A stretch of DNA of 64,000 bases from NCBI GenBank assembly GCA_032173965.1, contig JAVUNC010000005.1, forward strand, positions 44,068,501 to 44,132,500, read 5' to 3'. Each line of letters starts with the position of its first letter. Position 1 is the stretch's first letter. The notes beneath the pieces were generated by a model, which did no database searches, had not been told where the DNA came from, and was given only the letters and a program-made list of their open reading frames with translations. Positions 40,125 to 54,000 of the stretch are shown here, piece after piece. Origin of the DNA: Sitta carolinensis (taxonomy: Eukaryota > Chordata > Aves > Passeriformes > Sittidae). Made by a program: the position numbers and the translations under genes.

Positions 40125-43100
40125 ACAGAATCAAGACAGCTTTGGATCTTCACAACTTAGCTCTCTCTGCTGTTGGAAGCAGGGTCCAAAATGAAGCTAT
40201 TTATCATGAATAAAGGCAAAATAGACACAAACTGTTACATGGTTATGTATTATTTCCCTTCTGAATTCATTAGTTTTATTAAGAGCAGGAGGAAAAACTT
40301 GATGATGGCAGCACATGTGGCAGGTATGGACTTCTGTCTGATGAATTGCAGCAGAAGCATAGTCACCTTTGCCTTATACCAAAAAACCAAAACATACTCA
40401 AGTTATGGAAAGTGAAGATGGTTCCCAAGAATCAGGAGCAGATTTGCTAAATTTATCAGGGCTTGCTAAAAAAAAAACCCAAAAAAACCCAAACAAAATG
40501 ATTTTCAGAGAAATAACAAGTAAAAATATATATTATCTTGGTATACTATTACTGAAACCAACCAAAGAAACTGAGCAAAATCTCAAACAAAAATCTTTGA
40601 CGGTAGCAAGCAACCAAGTAAACATAAAAGAACTGCACAGATCGTAATGATCTGAACACAATCCTAATCTCATTGTGATGTTCACTTTAACGGCTCAACC
40701 TGTACTTTGTATACACATTATAATTTATATAAAAGCTACTTCAACTGTCTCTTCAGCTTATCAGTCTTCAATTCCATTACAGCATATAAACTCCTGAAAT
40801 TACATCCTGCCACTACGTAGTCTTAGGGAAAAGAAAAAAAGAATCACCTATTTTCATTGTACGTATCATATCAATAATTAAAACATTTATTAAAAGACTG
40901 TGAAGCAGTACATACAAATTTGTTCTTGATAGGAAAGTTACTCAGGAATCTACAATTTAAAAAACTCCATTAAAGCAAGTTCTAAAGCCAACCATATACT
41001 GATGCTTCCATGATAAAGCAACTAGAGCACTAGAGAATGAAGTTTGAGTAAGGAACTGCAATGGGCAACGAACCGAAATGACAAGTGAGAAGAAACTGAA
41101 GTAGAGAGAAGACTCACAAGGTACTGAAAAACAGTGAGAGAAAGAACTAGAGTAAGCTGTATGCAAAAAGTTCTCTCACCAATAAAGGGGGAAAACTACA
41201 GAGATTTGATCTATATTTCAAGAGAGTAAACTGGGTATTAGGCTGCCTAATTACTAGATCAAAAGCCCACACATTCACATGATGCATAGCACCAGTTTTC
41301 TAGCTTTCCTGTACAAATTTGTTCAAAACCCAGTAAGTATAACTGTTTCAAACCTACACTGAACAGAGGATCGACTGTGCTACAGAGCCACCAAAAAGCT
41401 GAAAAGCAGCATTGTTGCATGTTCTGATCAAGTCAACAGAAGTGTTATTATTTGCTTACACTTGATCTGGATCAAGTTTGCACCAATGCGTGATCATGCA
41501 GGGAGAGCAATGAACAAATCTGCTATTGCTGGAGGTGCAGCTGTGAGCTGAGGAACAGGAGCCTGCAGAGAGCTGCAGACAGCTTTCCAGAGTAAAACAG
41601 CAACCACAAAACCTTACAGCTCCCTAAGCAGCCTTATCTCACACATCAAAGAAACAAGGATTTGCAAGAAGGGCGCTTATGGGTTAACATTCTTATTTTA
41701 AAGATTTAAAATTTTTTTACACCACTGAGTAAAATGTTCCCCTTTTTTATTTCTATTGTTGACTTAATTGCTCTCCCACTGAAGACATTAAAACTCTCAC
41801 CAACTTCCCTAAGAACCATTAGACCAACCTAACACACCTCAGACTAAAAGCCTTGCTTTAAATTTCATTTGCAAATGGAATTTTTCAAGTTTCCATCAGA
41901 TCATGAAATTTAATAGTAAAATATTAATTTTTAATTAATTACTTAATTTACTTCTATTAATATTTAATAGAAAACCAGAAATTTTCTGTTTTCCAAATCT
42001 TCACTTTCTCATTTCTCAACTGTTTTCAAGGAAAAAGAAGTTCAAGAACCGCTCCTAAGTTTAAGAACCAAGACCATCTTGAAACTAAGCCTCTGTCTTG
42101 TACAGGAACAAGAACTGTTCAGTGAAGATACCGTTCTCCTCTTTACTCAGTGTCATGGATTTTTTTTTTTTTTATTTAACTTAAAAATATTAGTCGGATC
42201 TCTATGAAGTGTCTAGCCTCAAGAGGTTGTTCCTTGAGAAATCACTCCTAAGAAGGACACAAAAGACTAAAGGACAAAGTTTGGGCTAATTTGTAGTTGT
42301 GAAGTCTTCTTAAAAAATTAATGCAAGAAAGAATAAAAGTGATAATATATCTTCAACCTATTGAAAAATATGTTAATGATTTGCCTCATCTAATAAGTGA
42401 ACACTTAAGTGCCTATGTCAGGTTTTAATCATTAAAAGGGAATGGCACACAAGATCTCCAGTACTTCAAAGATCTCTGGTTTCCTTTACTGTGCTCAAGA
42501 AGCCTTAAGTCAATGCAGTGTTACTGTCTAATAAAAATCATTTGAACATTTAGTCAAAGGAATGAGAAATTGATCTCATTCCTCAGAGACGCAAATATAT
42601 TATGCAAGCTCCAGTTTGCTACGCTCTTCATTTATTTCATCATCAAAAATGGTGAAAAGCTCAAAAGTGTCTTGAAACAAGAAGTCAGGCCATGAGAAAC
42701 TGAAGTACAGAATAACGTCTAAAAAGATTTATCAAAAGTCTTGAAAACCCAGGAAAGAGCTTTATTTTATTCAGAAATAAGGTAATGTTCAAAATGGTTT
42801 TTTAACAGAATTGTAACTCATCCCCTGCAGGTAACCCAACAACCATTTCTTTCCTTTTCAGAAACAGCAAAAGATAGAGCTGTGATGAGGATGCCAGTGC
42901 AAAACCAAAAGCCAGCTATAACACGGAGTAAGAAACACAGCAGTATGCAAACCTCTTACCTACACTGTCTAGGTAAAATCTGCAATGTGCAGTGCAAATA
43001 AATTTACTGGTTTTGGTAAATGAGATATATTTTAAAGGAAAGGCATAGCACTTGAAAGTTACTCAGTTTTTATATCATATATTCTTTTGCTCTTAAATCG

Positions 43101-44486
43101 CTTGCTCTAAAAATTAATTCTTCTAGTTTGTTTTTAAAATTAGACCTCCTTGCCTGTAAAATTAAAGTACTTCTTTAAACTATATAGTAGATCACTAGCC
43201 AGCCATTACTCTGCCATCTGTATCCAGTCCTTTACCTTAGATGGCAAACTTAAATTGCATGCAGTAGAAGCTACTGAACATAAAAATACTGAAGTCTGCT
43301 ATTATTTCTAATTGTCTTATATGCTGCAAAACAGTTCCTTAAATGTGAAAAAAGAAAAGTTGAGAGACATATATGAGACAGACAATTTGACAGGAACATT
43401 TGATATTTTACATAATTTCAGCACTGTCATAAAACATATTTATATGTGGTTTTGAAACAAATACAACTAAAATTTCTGATACAATAAGCTACTAACCTGC
43501 AAGGAATTTCTTCTTGAATCCATAAAATATGATATACATATGAATAGACTAACAGTTGTACAACAACACACTGCTTAAACACACATATTAATACTGGAAT
43601 TGATTTCTTGGAAGCAAGATTGATTCTTCTTGACTATGAAAAGTAATACACTACAGCAAAGGGCTGCATGGCCATTACTGTTTTTTTCTGTTTATTTTCT
43701 CAATGCGTCACATTTTAAAAAACTATTTTAACTTCAGCAAAGGAAAACCAAGACTACTGAGAAATAAATGCATTATTACTGAAGGTACAGAGACTTGAAA
43801 CATTTGCAGTATTTGATCATAATGTATAAGAGCAGGCACGGCTAAACAATAGAAGGAAAAAATATAGAGCAGTATAGACACATTAACCAACTACTTATCC
43901 CTGCAAGTGGACATTTTGCCACAAACAAATAAATTTAACAAAAAAAATACTAATATGAAAAAAATTTAACTTCGCTGTACTTGCATGCCCACTGTTGAAA
44001 AGAATGCCATCAAAAACACTACTTCTGGTAAGAAAATAATGTAAACCATGTATCTATAAACTAATGTTCAAAGAAGGATTTGCTCTGGATAAATGTATGT
44101 ATCAATCCTCAGCTCCCTGTAGGGATCATTTAAGTCATCCAGTAGACAAACAAATGTTGGATGAAAGTTTTCAAGGAACTGCAACACGAACCATGTTTAG
44201 AATAGTTACGGATCAAAATGAAACAAAGAACAGTACAAAGCTGTCAGTAAGTCAATATTACAAAAAATACCCATTTTTCCTGACAATTTTCAGGATTGCT
44301 TACCTAGCTACAAATTCAGCTACTAGCCTGACATCAAAGCATAAAATATGAAAGTTCTTTTAGAATCCCTTTTTTTCCATCTTTTCCCCCATTATCTAAT
44401 CTATGATTATTTTATCTTTTTTAATAGCATCAACAAATATTAAAGCCATATTTAGAATTACAGAACAGGCCATTCTTTGTTTCTAC
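40125..44486 (-). other. CDK17: CDK17 intron 1 between two inverted CR1 copies
   Basis: AT-rich sequence with no gene seen. It includes an A/C microsatellite of A7-A9 blocks separated by CCC at 40468-40494, a T14 tract at 42160-42173, and a GC-richer patch with several CAGCTG-like E-box words around 41520-41600. Confidence 0.75.
42160..42173. repeat. T14 homopolymer
   Basis: An uninterrupted run of 14 T in intron 1, without a recognisable element attached. Confidence 0.8.
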
Positions 44487-45070
44487 GAATCTTAGAATGG
44501 CTTGGGTTGGAAGAGACCTTAAAAATTATCTAGTTGTAACTCCTCTGCCATAGGAAGGGACACCTTTTACTAGACATGGGTGCTCAAAGCCCCATCCAAC
44601 CTGACCTTGAATGCTCGTAGGAAAGGGGCATCCACAGCTTCTCTGGTCACCCTTTTCCAGTACCTCACTATCCTCACAGTAAAGAATTTCCATCCCAATA
44701 TCTCATCTAAAACTCACCCCAATTTTAATCCATTCCCCCTTGACCTGTCACTACATGCCCGTGAACACATCTCTCCATCCTTCTTGCTGCCTCCCTTCAG
44801 GTACTGGAAGGCTGCAATAAGGTCATCTCACAACCTCCTCTCCAGGCTGAACAATCCAAATTCTCTCAGCCTTTCCTCATAGGAGAGGTGCTCCATCCCT
44901 TTGATCACCTCAGTGTCCCTCCTCTGGACTCTCCAACAGGTCCATGACCTTCCTGTGCTGGGGATCGCAGAGCTGGGTGCAGTACTGCAGGGAAAGTCTC
45001 ACCAGAGCACAGCAGAGGCAGAATCCCCTTCCCTGTCCTGCTGGCCACATTGCTTAGGATGCAGCCTAGG
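44487..45070 (-). mobile_element. CR1 LINE fragment, about 0.58 kb, minus orientation
   Basis: On the plus strand it starts AATCTTAGAATGGCTTGGG and GGTTGGAAGAGACC, then shows GTACTGGAAGGCTGC, CTCATAGGAGAGGTGCTCC, CCTCCTCTGGACTCTCC and GCTGGCCACATTG, ending near GGATGCAGCCTAGG. This is the reverse complement of the 3' half-kilobase of avian CR1. It is in the same orientation as CDK17. Multiple frameshifts and stops are present, so it is fossil. Confidence 0.93.
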
Positions 45071-48000
45071 GGAGAGCTGAAGTTCACATCTTGCTATTTT
45101 AACAATGGAAGAAAGCAAAGTGCATTTTACAAGCACTCCTAGTCTGATCCAGATTCCATTATGATGGACACTGCTCAGAAAAGCATTTTCAGAGCCTTGA
45201 GTATACCTTAAGGTAGCGAAGCTCTTCTGCATGTTCATCTTTTTCTCTCCTTCTTTTCTTATTTTAATGAAAGCATCAAAAAAGGAAATTGTGAAAGCTC
45301 TTGAAAATTGCATGCAAGTTGAATCTGGCTGTGAAGTAGAAACTACAACAAAAAACCCGAGTGAATAACCCTCCAACCTTTCAAGTAAAATGAGAAAGAA
45401 CACTGACAATGGATTTAGTTTCTCAGCCTTCCATGATCTCTACAGAAAAATTCTCATGCATCAGACAGTCTTGTTTTCTAACTGCATGTGTTTACAAGAC
45501 CATGAGTGCCATTACAAAATCCACACTATTAAGCCAGCATGATTTAAAAATACCCTCCTTATATAAGAGTACTTTAATATGTATTTCTGCTGTTTAGCTT
45601 ACTCTTCCTTGTGTGTCAAAGCTTATTTCTGATTGCACTAGATAGGCAAGGGATTAAGTTCTCCTAACTGCTGAAGGTAACCTTTCTGGATATAAGAAAT
45701 AGATATAGTCAAATAAGCAAAGCTACAATGAAGATTTGAAATAAAAAGAACAAAATGATAATCTGTGAAAAGCTCTTACTGAAAGCATCAGAAATTAACT
45801 ACTCTCTCTGTAATGCTTAAATCCTAACAAGTATTTTTATCATTTTTCCCCCTTTTAGCTTTGATTTGAAAAATTCCCACTTTCATGCTAGCCTAGTTTG
45901 TTTAAACATCAGCTAGAATTTTTTTTAGAAATAAAAGTAACCAAAACAGCACAACTACAAATGAAAAATTTTAAAAAAATGGAAAGAATTTCACAGATCT
46001 ATTTTTAACGTTGAGAGATGCTAAGCGAATTACGTAGGAAATCTTACCCTTTTCAGGATACATAGGAAACACGTAAGAAATCATATCATTTTTCTGAAGT
46101 TCCCACACTTGAGTCAAGTAAGTTATTGTAAAGAAGAAATTAACAGGGCTCATCACAAAGATATACACAATCAAATTATTCTGAAAAATAAAGAGGACAT
46201 TTGATCTAGTTTTTCTGGTGAAAATCTGTAACTTGCAAACCTAACAAACTGCAACATGGCAAATCTGAAATACTGAATCAGTTTATCAACCATCAAAATA
46301 CTCAGTGCAAGAATCAATAATTATCACATAGACTGGAAAATCACCAGAAATGTGTTCCTACTTGACCTCAACCTTAAAATATGAGTTTTCTGAATCAAAA
46401 TAAATTTTTAAAATTACAAAAAACATTACTTTTCTTCCCTCTCTATTTTTACTATTATTTGCCATTCCTATATAAACTTGCCACTACACTGCCAACATGA
46501 AAGTCAACTAAAACTAGAAGTCATTATGCCTGTGGACACTGTAGTCTGGAGAAAACCAAAATAACCAAGCTAACAAATAAATAAAGCCAAAAAAAGGTAA
46601 AAGTGGCTTCCTGAAAGCCAATCACCTGGCTTTCCAGAGGGGGGGAAGGGGGGAAAGGCTTGGTTTACAGGCAAGAAATCATAAGCAATTTTCTCATTCA
46701 GTAGAATAAAGTGTCAGCAATGCCACACTACCTGTTTTCTAACATAACTCTTACTAACGATTCAAATGGAGACAGTGACCACTTCAATTCATACACTTCA
46801 CTAATAAGTCTACCCCTTCAAGAAAAAAACTCTACTAGCATAACAACAGTGGAGAGAAAGGTATATCAAAAGGATCGCTAAATATTACTCCCCATGTAAC
46901 TTTTTGATACTGTCTATGTCGGGACTGACAGTGGAATACTTTCATTTTAGATTTGACAACTTGTAATATGATAACAGGCAATGACAATCCAACAAAACAC
47001 AGAGTTTTCAAACAAGCTCTTGTTTTGCATAGCCTCAGCAAACATCTCGACTTCAGCAGGACATGGACTATTTTTATTGTGTGTATTTAGACTATTTCAA
47101 ATTGTATAATAAATTGTTGGGGTAAGGGGAAATGAACATTCACTGATCACTTGCCATCACAGATCATGAAACAGATTAATTGTTGAAAAAAAATTTACTC
47201 CGGTCTCCACATGTTGAAGTTACATGGAACATTGAAAAGTGAAAGGTTTCTAACCTGCAGGGAATAGAAAGCTTCAAGTCATGGAGGGAGATGACTAGTA
47301 AGACTTCATAGAAAGTTTTACAACCTTTTCTGCAACCACTTCCAATGAAAGGCTTCTACCAGTAGCAATGTGCATACCAATCACTCTATAGCCAGCTCAG
47401 GCATCACTGCTGCAGTACACAGAAGATAATGAAAAAGATATACAACCCACCACAAACTATTTCCCCTCACGCTTTTGTTTAAATTGTTGCCACCTATACT
47501 GCCCTCACAATTATACTGAAGCAAAAAGAGAATTATAAGCTTTCACAGTTTAGGATTTTACTGAGTTTTTAAGTGCCTTAGCCTCTTGCAATGAAGCAAC
47601 CAAGGCAGCAGGTGCTTCAGAACTGCAGGTAGTTTTCCATTCTGTGTTAATCAAATGTTTAACACCAATACATACAAGTACCCTCTATCCAACAACACAG
47701 GTGTTGACTGGCCCCTGAAAATACCACTACCAAGAAAAGAGTAGTTTTCTCACCTAAAGAAAGAACTGCTGTCTTACAGAATCAGTGATTCATCTGGCCT
47801 ATTTCTTCTCACATTTATTTTCATTTTAGCTTCTATCATTTTCTAATTTTCTCTTTTCCCCTGGGTGTAGGAGGAAATCCTACCCTCTACTGACAGAAGA
47901 GATAGTAGGATGCAGCCATTACTCATGAACTAACAAGACAAGCTTTTTTTTATAAAGCAAGAATTTGAGAGAACCTCACTAAGGACAAATATACACACTT

Positions 48001-51000
48001 TGCTTTAGTGGCAGTAGGGATGAAAATACATTTTGGACTCCGCATGAGCCATAACTACGTTGTCAACGATGCCTCTGCCATCATACATCTCACATGCTGG
48101 AAATCTGGATAAGAGAGCACAAGTGCTGTACGTGTATTCAGAGCATGTTTCCTAGACTCATCCCAATTAGTTCCTTCCCTTCTGTTTCCTATCGCTTGAA
48201 TAAAAACATTGGGAAAGATCCAAATAATGACATTTTAACAGCATAAAAGAAAAGACAGTCAAACATTACCAAAGCAAGTCTGAAACAAACCAAGCATAGA
48301 GGGATCTCTTTTACCTAATTCCCCATTATATGCTTCCATGAACTTTAATCAGGTCCTTATAACAAAGGATGATTCCCACATACTACATAAATTCTGTAGG
48401 TACAGAACAATTACCTTCCCAAGAATTAATCTGAACCTGTAACAAGCTTGAAGAACTTCATTACCTGTAATAGGCTAGGAAAAAAAATACTGAACCTGCA
48501 AACCTAACTACATGCAGCTTGCAAATCCCAGATGCATGTAGAGGACAGAACTCATGCAGACACATTTATACTGCAGCTGATAAAGCTATGCCTGAAGAGC
48601 AACTTCCCCCTTCAACAAGGAACGATGAACAAAGTCACACAGTTAACTTCTGAGGAAAAGCAACTAAACATACAGCTACCTGATAATCTGCTAGAAAAAG
48701 CTTTAAGCTTTGGATTTAAAACAAAACAAAATGAAACAAAAATTAGCTACTTGTCTCAAATTAGACGTGAGAGGAAAAAAAATGGCAGAGTTCACATATT
48801 GAATATCAGTGACACACACAGAGTCAGGATGCCCTAGGAATAAGATTGACTGATATATGAGCTGCCCTTTCCCCCACATCCATCTTCTACACTTCTTTAT
48901 CACTCTAACAAGACTAAAATAAAAACCTCTGTAATTCTATCAAAGAATCTCCACTCTATAAGGTTAACACAATTACCAATGATTTGTTTTTGAAATATGT
49001 ATTTATATTTGCATTTTAAATATTCAAATCTGATTTACAAAGTAAAGTTGGGACTAACTCTTGTTAAGCCTCTTCTTGCTACACATACTGTCTGCATGCT
49101 GTGGAAATCTGTGACAACAGAGTTACACAAACCAGGTATCCTGGTTCCACACTAGATTAACTCTTGCTTACTACTGAAATGTGACAGAGAAAGAAAATCA
49201 ATCTTATAAAGGCCCATCAGTATCCCAGTAAGATGATTAAAATATCAAAATGCAGTAGTAAACTTTCATTTGGTAGAGGCCTTTTGGGACAGAAAGCCCC
49301 AATGCAAAGATTAATAAACAAAGCTACACACACGTGGCATCCTGCTGCAGTTAGTACAGGCAGAGAGCACAAAAATTTTGTAAGCGAAACCTGAGGATTT
49401 ATAAACACTTGAAACATCCTGTATCAACCCTTCAAAATAAAAATTACTGTATTTTCTTCAGTTATACAGAGCAAATTGAACATCAAAAAAAATAAGGGGT
49501 AACAAAGAATTGAAACACACTGCCTGTCATACATACTAGCAAGACACCTAAAGCTAAACTTTCCATTCTCAGGTATAAGAAACAAAATCCAGTTGTAAAT
49601 ACCATGCTGAACCCCTTGTACTTCACAATAAAATAAAAGCAAGAATAGGGATCAGAGTCTGCTACTATCAAAATAGTATTACTCTACCTACAGCTCAATA
49701 AACTTCGTAAGATTAATTTCTTGTGCAGTTCATGTTTTACAAATCACCAGCAAAAATTCTCATTGAATGTATTTCCTTAAGATGGCACAATAAGCCCAAA
49801 AACAAGCTTGTTTTGATATGACTTAAAGGCTTGACATAGTTTGTTTCACAATTTATTATGATAATTGAGAAATGGTTCAAAACTGTTTAATTATGTATTA
49901 CATTAGCTGACTTTATTAAAACAAGATGAGGTTATGCATGAGGTGTAAGGGTAGAATAAATGTTTCTTATTAGTAAGGCTTGTAATGAACAGGTTTTTCA
50001 CTTCATTTATGACCAAAGTATCCTCTATGAGAATTACCTAATTTAATCACCAAGTCAACTAAAAGACCTAAGGATCTCCGTTTGTTTTGTAGTACACTCC
50101 ATGCACTTGGCAGAGCATCTTGGAGAACAAATTGAAAACATCCCATTTTTTGGAATGTATAGGTCTGATGAACGTCAGTCTGACATATTAGTGCTTAAGT
50201 CAATAAGCATATACAGGAAAAAGCTTTACGGCAAATAACTCATCTAACAAAATGAGACAACTAAATATGAACTCTCCTAAATGCCATTAAGTTAAGCTCC
50301 CACTAAAAGAGAAAAAACACAGTGTATCTACCACCCTGTGTATAACTATCCCCCTATCTTGGGAGTCCTTTGAACTCTTCAGGGCAGGAAAGCTGTCCTG
50401 GACCATCAGGTGATGGAAAAGCCATCACTTCTCTACCCTTACAACCATCTCATTGATAGAAAATGCAATGTGAGGATAAGGCTAACAGAAGCTATTTTCA
50501 ACCTCATGCAGAGTACAGCAGGGGAAAAAAAAATTTACTCATGTTGGTTCAGCTTCAGAACAGTCTTCTACTAATAAACACATGCATGCACAGCCCTATC
50601 CAGATTTTATATATAAAGATATTTACCAGCATCACAAGAACAAGCTTACAATCAGTTTTTATGCTGTGTCCGTAGAATAGCAGGGGTAACACCAGGCACG
50701 AATCCTCAGTTTAAGAACCCTTTTTATCGTATCACAATATTTTTGTTTGAGCCTCACATTACAGATTTATGAAGTAAATCCAGAAGTCAGATTAACACCC
50801 ATTTGCTATCTTTTATATGGACAGGTAGAGTTAACTACAGGTTTTTAGTCACAATGGAATCCCATCCGTATCAGTACATAACCTAGTCAGTACAGACATT
50901 TGGAGGTGACAGCAAATACATATTTACCTCAAAGCTTTTCAACTCTTAAACCACAACTTTTCTTTATCCTTTAAATAAGTATAGCTCAAACAGATGAATA

Positions 51001-51041
51001 CCCTGCAAATGGATATTCATTCTCCTGCAGCTCACACTATT

Positions 51042-51084
51042 CTCAACCTAATCTCTTTCCTAGACTCAACCTAATCTCTTTCCT
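51042..51084. repeat. 23-bp tandem duplication
   Basis: CTCAACCTAATCTCTTTCCT is repeated exactly, with AGA between copies, giving 1.9 copies of a 23-bp unit. The perfect identity suggests a recent slippage event. Confidence 0.85.
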
Positions 51085-54000
51085 CTCTTTACATTGGTAC
51101 CAACATTAAGTTTTAACTGACTGTATGTCTGCCAGCTAGGAAGACCAAATGATCAAGTTAGTGAGAATATAGACAGGAACAAGAACTCAACAATTTACCA
51201 GGCATCACTAGATGAAAGAAAAGGATTTAAGCAACAATTTAAGATGCTTTTCCAAGCTTTAAAATAGCAAGCTAGTTTTATCATTGAAGAATGCACCCAC
51301 TAGAGGCACCAGAAGGGAAGCCATGGCAGGCACATCCCTCTCCATGGCGCAGCCCTGCTATGAAGAGCCTGGTCCCTGCCATGCCCTGACCCAGTCAGTC
51401 TCATACCCTCCAGGACAGCAATGTCACTCCCAGATACCTGTACTCCTAGAGAGGCAGGACCTCTTGCGAAAAAGACTCAGACCTTGGTTTTAGTTCTGAT
51501 TATTTATGTTGCTCTGATTGTATAAATAAAAACACCTGGAAGACATTGCTATTTTGTTAAACAATCCTAAATTAAGGTGCGTCATTTTGTTAAACAGTAC
51601 ATCGCATGATACACTTCAGATTAATTTTAGCAATGTTCACCATTTCATACAAAGCAAGTTCACTTCCCCCTTTAAAATAAACAATTAACTTTGAATAATG
51701 ACCAAAAGCTGCTAAAAAGCAACTTTCTCTTTAACCCAACTACATGATTTAATACTGCTGTTTGAGACTTGATATCTAAATTTGAGACATTCATTTCTTT
51801 CAGAAAAGAACAGTATTTTTAATTTATTTAGTGCTTGTACTAAACTTCTACTTTAGCATGGCAAAGACTTTAATATCCTTTAGTTGCACAGCAGGTAATT
51901 TAAAAAAAGTGGTCCATGCAGCTGAGAATGTAAACATGGAGATATTGCTGATGACAGCATTTAGGTCTTAGGAGAATTCATTTACTCTCTCGAGTGCTGC
52001 CAGACAATTCTGGGTAATGAGCAGTGAAAATACTGAATGAAGTATTTATGATTTACACAGTATAAATCACATTCTGATATGCCAGACATGCATTTATAAC
52101 ATGTCCAACATGCATTAACTAATCATGAAGTTTGCAACAAAAGTAACTGCAGAAACTGCTGACAGAACATGCTCTTGCATATGTGAAGAATATGTGGTTG
52201 CCTTTCTTTACATCTCATTTGCTATATACAAATTTCACCCAGGCATAAAATTGCAATTTTAAACCTCCTCCTCTCAATATATATGAAAGTTTCACTAAGT
52301 AAATACCTGAAACTTTCATTGCACCTTTCAAATAAGAACACTTATAAATACACCATAAATAGGATTTTCAATAGGCCAAAATCTAAAACCAGGTCACATT
52401 TATTGAAGTTATTTTCAGACTCCTTAAGCAAAACATACAAAGGACTACTAATGCTTACTATAATGTTAAATATTTTCTACAAGGTCAGAATTTCTGTCTT
52501 CCTCTTTTCTATTAATTTAATTAACATTTAATATATGTCGTATTTTCTCCTTTTACTTGTTTGAAGTTAACGGTTAGATAGCACACCCTTTAAAAAACAA
52601 AATTCAGGATAAAACCCTCTTCAATGTAATAGATAGACTGTCCCTAAGTTGCACTTTGAAATGACACAGAATTAAGTAATTCTAAAGGGAATCTTGTACT
52701 GTTTTCACGCATAGCTTTCCCTGATCAGAAGCTACAAATTTCCATCATTATTACAACTGTACAAATTTGTACAGCTAATCTCATGGAATTATTTAAGCAA
52801 ATAAATTTCTGCACTACATATTTACTGCATTTTCTGCCCAGAAAAGAGTAAGGAAAACCTGGGCAAACACGCTCTAATAATATCCTATTCTGGACAAGTG
52901 CACAGAACATCATGCCCTACCTGAAAAGCTCTTTTTTGGTCCCAGTTATGCACTCCTTCCCCCATTTCTGACACCTTCTGTCCCCTCCAACAAAACCACT
53001 GCTAACACTAAGGTTTGGTTCAAAAATACAACAGAGCTACTCACCCAAAGACGGCAAGGGACATTATTAAAAATAAAGGTTGCTGTAAAACAGTGCAGCT
53101 TTTCTGTATTTCAGACTGTTTCATCAAAAAGCTTCCTACACTTTCTGATAAAGTGCCACAATAAGTCAATCCTACTGGAATATTACTACCTTGCAGAAAA
53201 AGCAAGGCTTGTGCACACTGTGGAAGGAGCTTTGACAGGAACTAAACAAGATGAAAAGACCATCATAAATGTCTCCCACTTCTGCACAAAACAGAACATG
53301 TTATTTTTCCAAAGCCTCTTATGATCACAGAGAGGCAAGCATTTATAAACTAGAACATAACACAAATAACACAGAAAAATACCATAAAAAACTTTGGAAG
53401 AATATTAACCCACATAGTTTTCTTTATCCCTTTCAAACCTTTGAATACAAGACAAAAAAATCTATTATGTCATGAGGATCCACTAACTCTTAAATATATT
53501 ACCTTTGGGGAGTGGCGCTTCTCATAAAAGTGACTATACAGAAAAGGAATTTTCTCTGTCAACAATTTTGCTTCCTGTGCTTTATCAGACGTTTCAGGCT
53601 TTTTTCCTCCTTCAGTGACAAAGACCTTTGTGGCAGAGTTTTAAACAGCCTACAATTGGAAGCCTTGCATATCAAATGTAGTTAAAGGAGAAAACATTCC
53701 CTATATTTGACAGTTAACAAAGCTGTTTTCCAAGCCTGTGTTTCAGATCTGGCTGGAAGCAGTGAGGTTACATATTTTATTAGTTCTGTATGAGATACGA
53801 CTGGAAGAGGCCCCATCTAATTAACTACACTGAGATATACAGCATTAATGCAGATTAAATAATCCAGGAGATTCATTTACGTTGGTATAAACTGACTGAG
53901 AGCAAGATAATATCTAGCCATAGAAACAGGAAAAGCTAGGCCATTCTGTTAGCATAAAGGTGGCTTGGAAGTATTTTATAGATACACTGTCTTTGCCTCT

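Noticed and set aside
44580..45409. Open frames within and beside the 44.5 kb repeat
   Set aside because: Most of their length is a reverse-oriented CR1 fragment; they are repeat shadows, not host genes.
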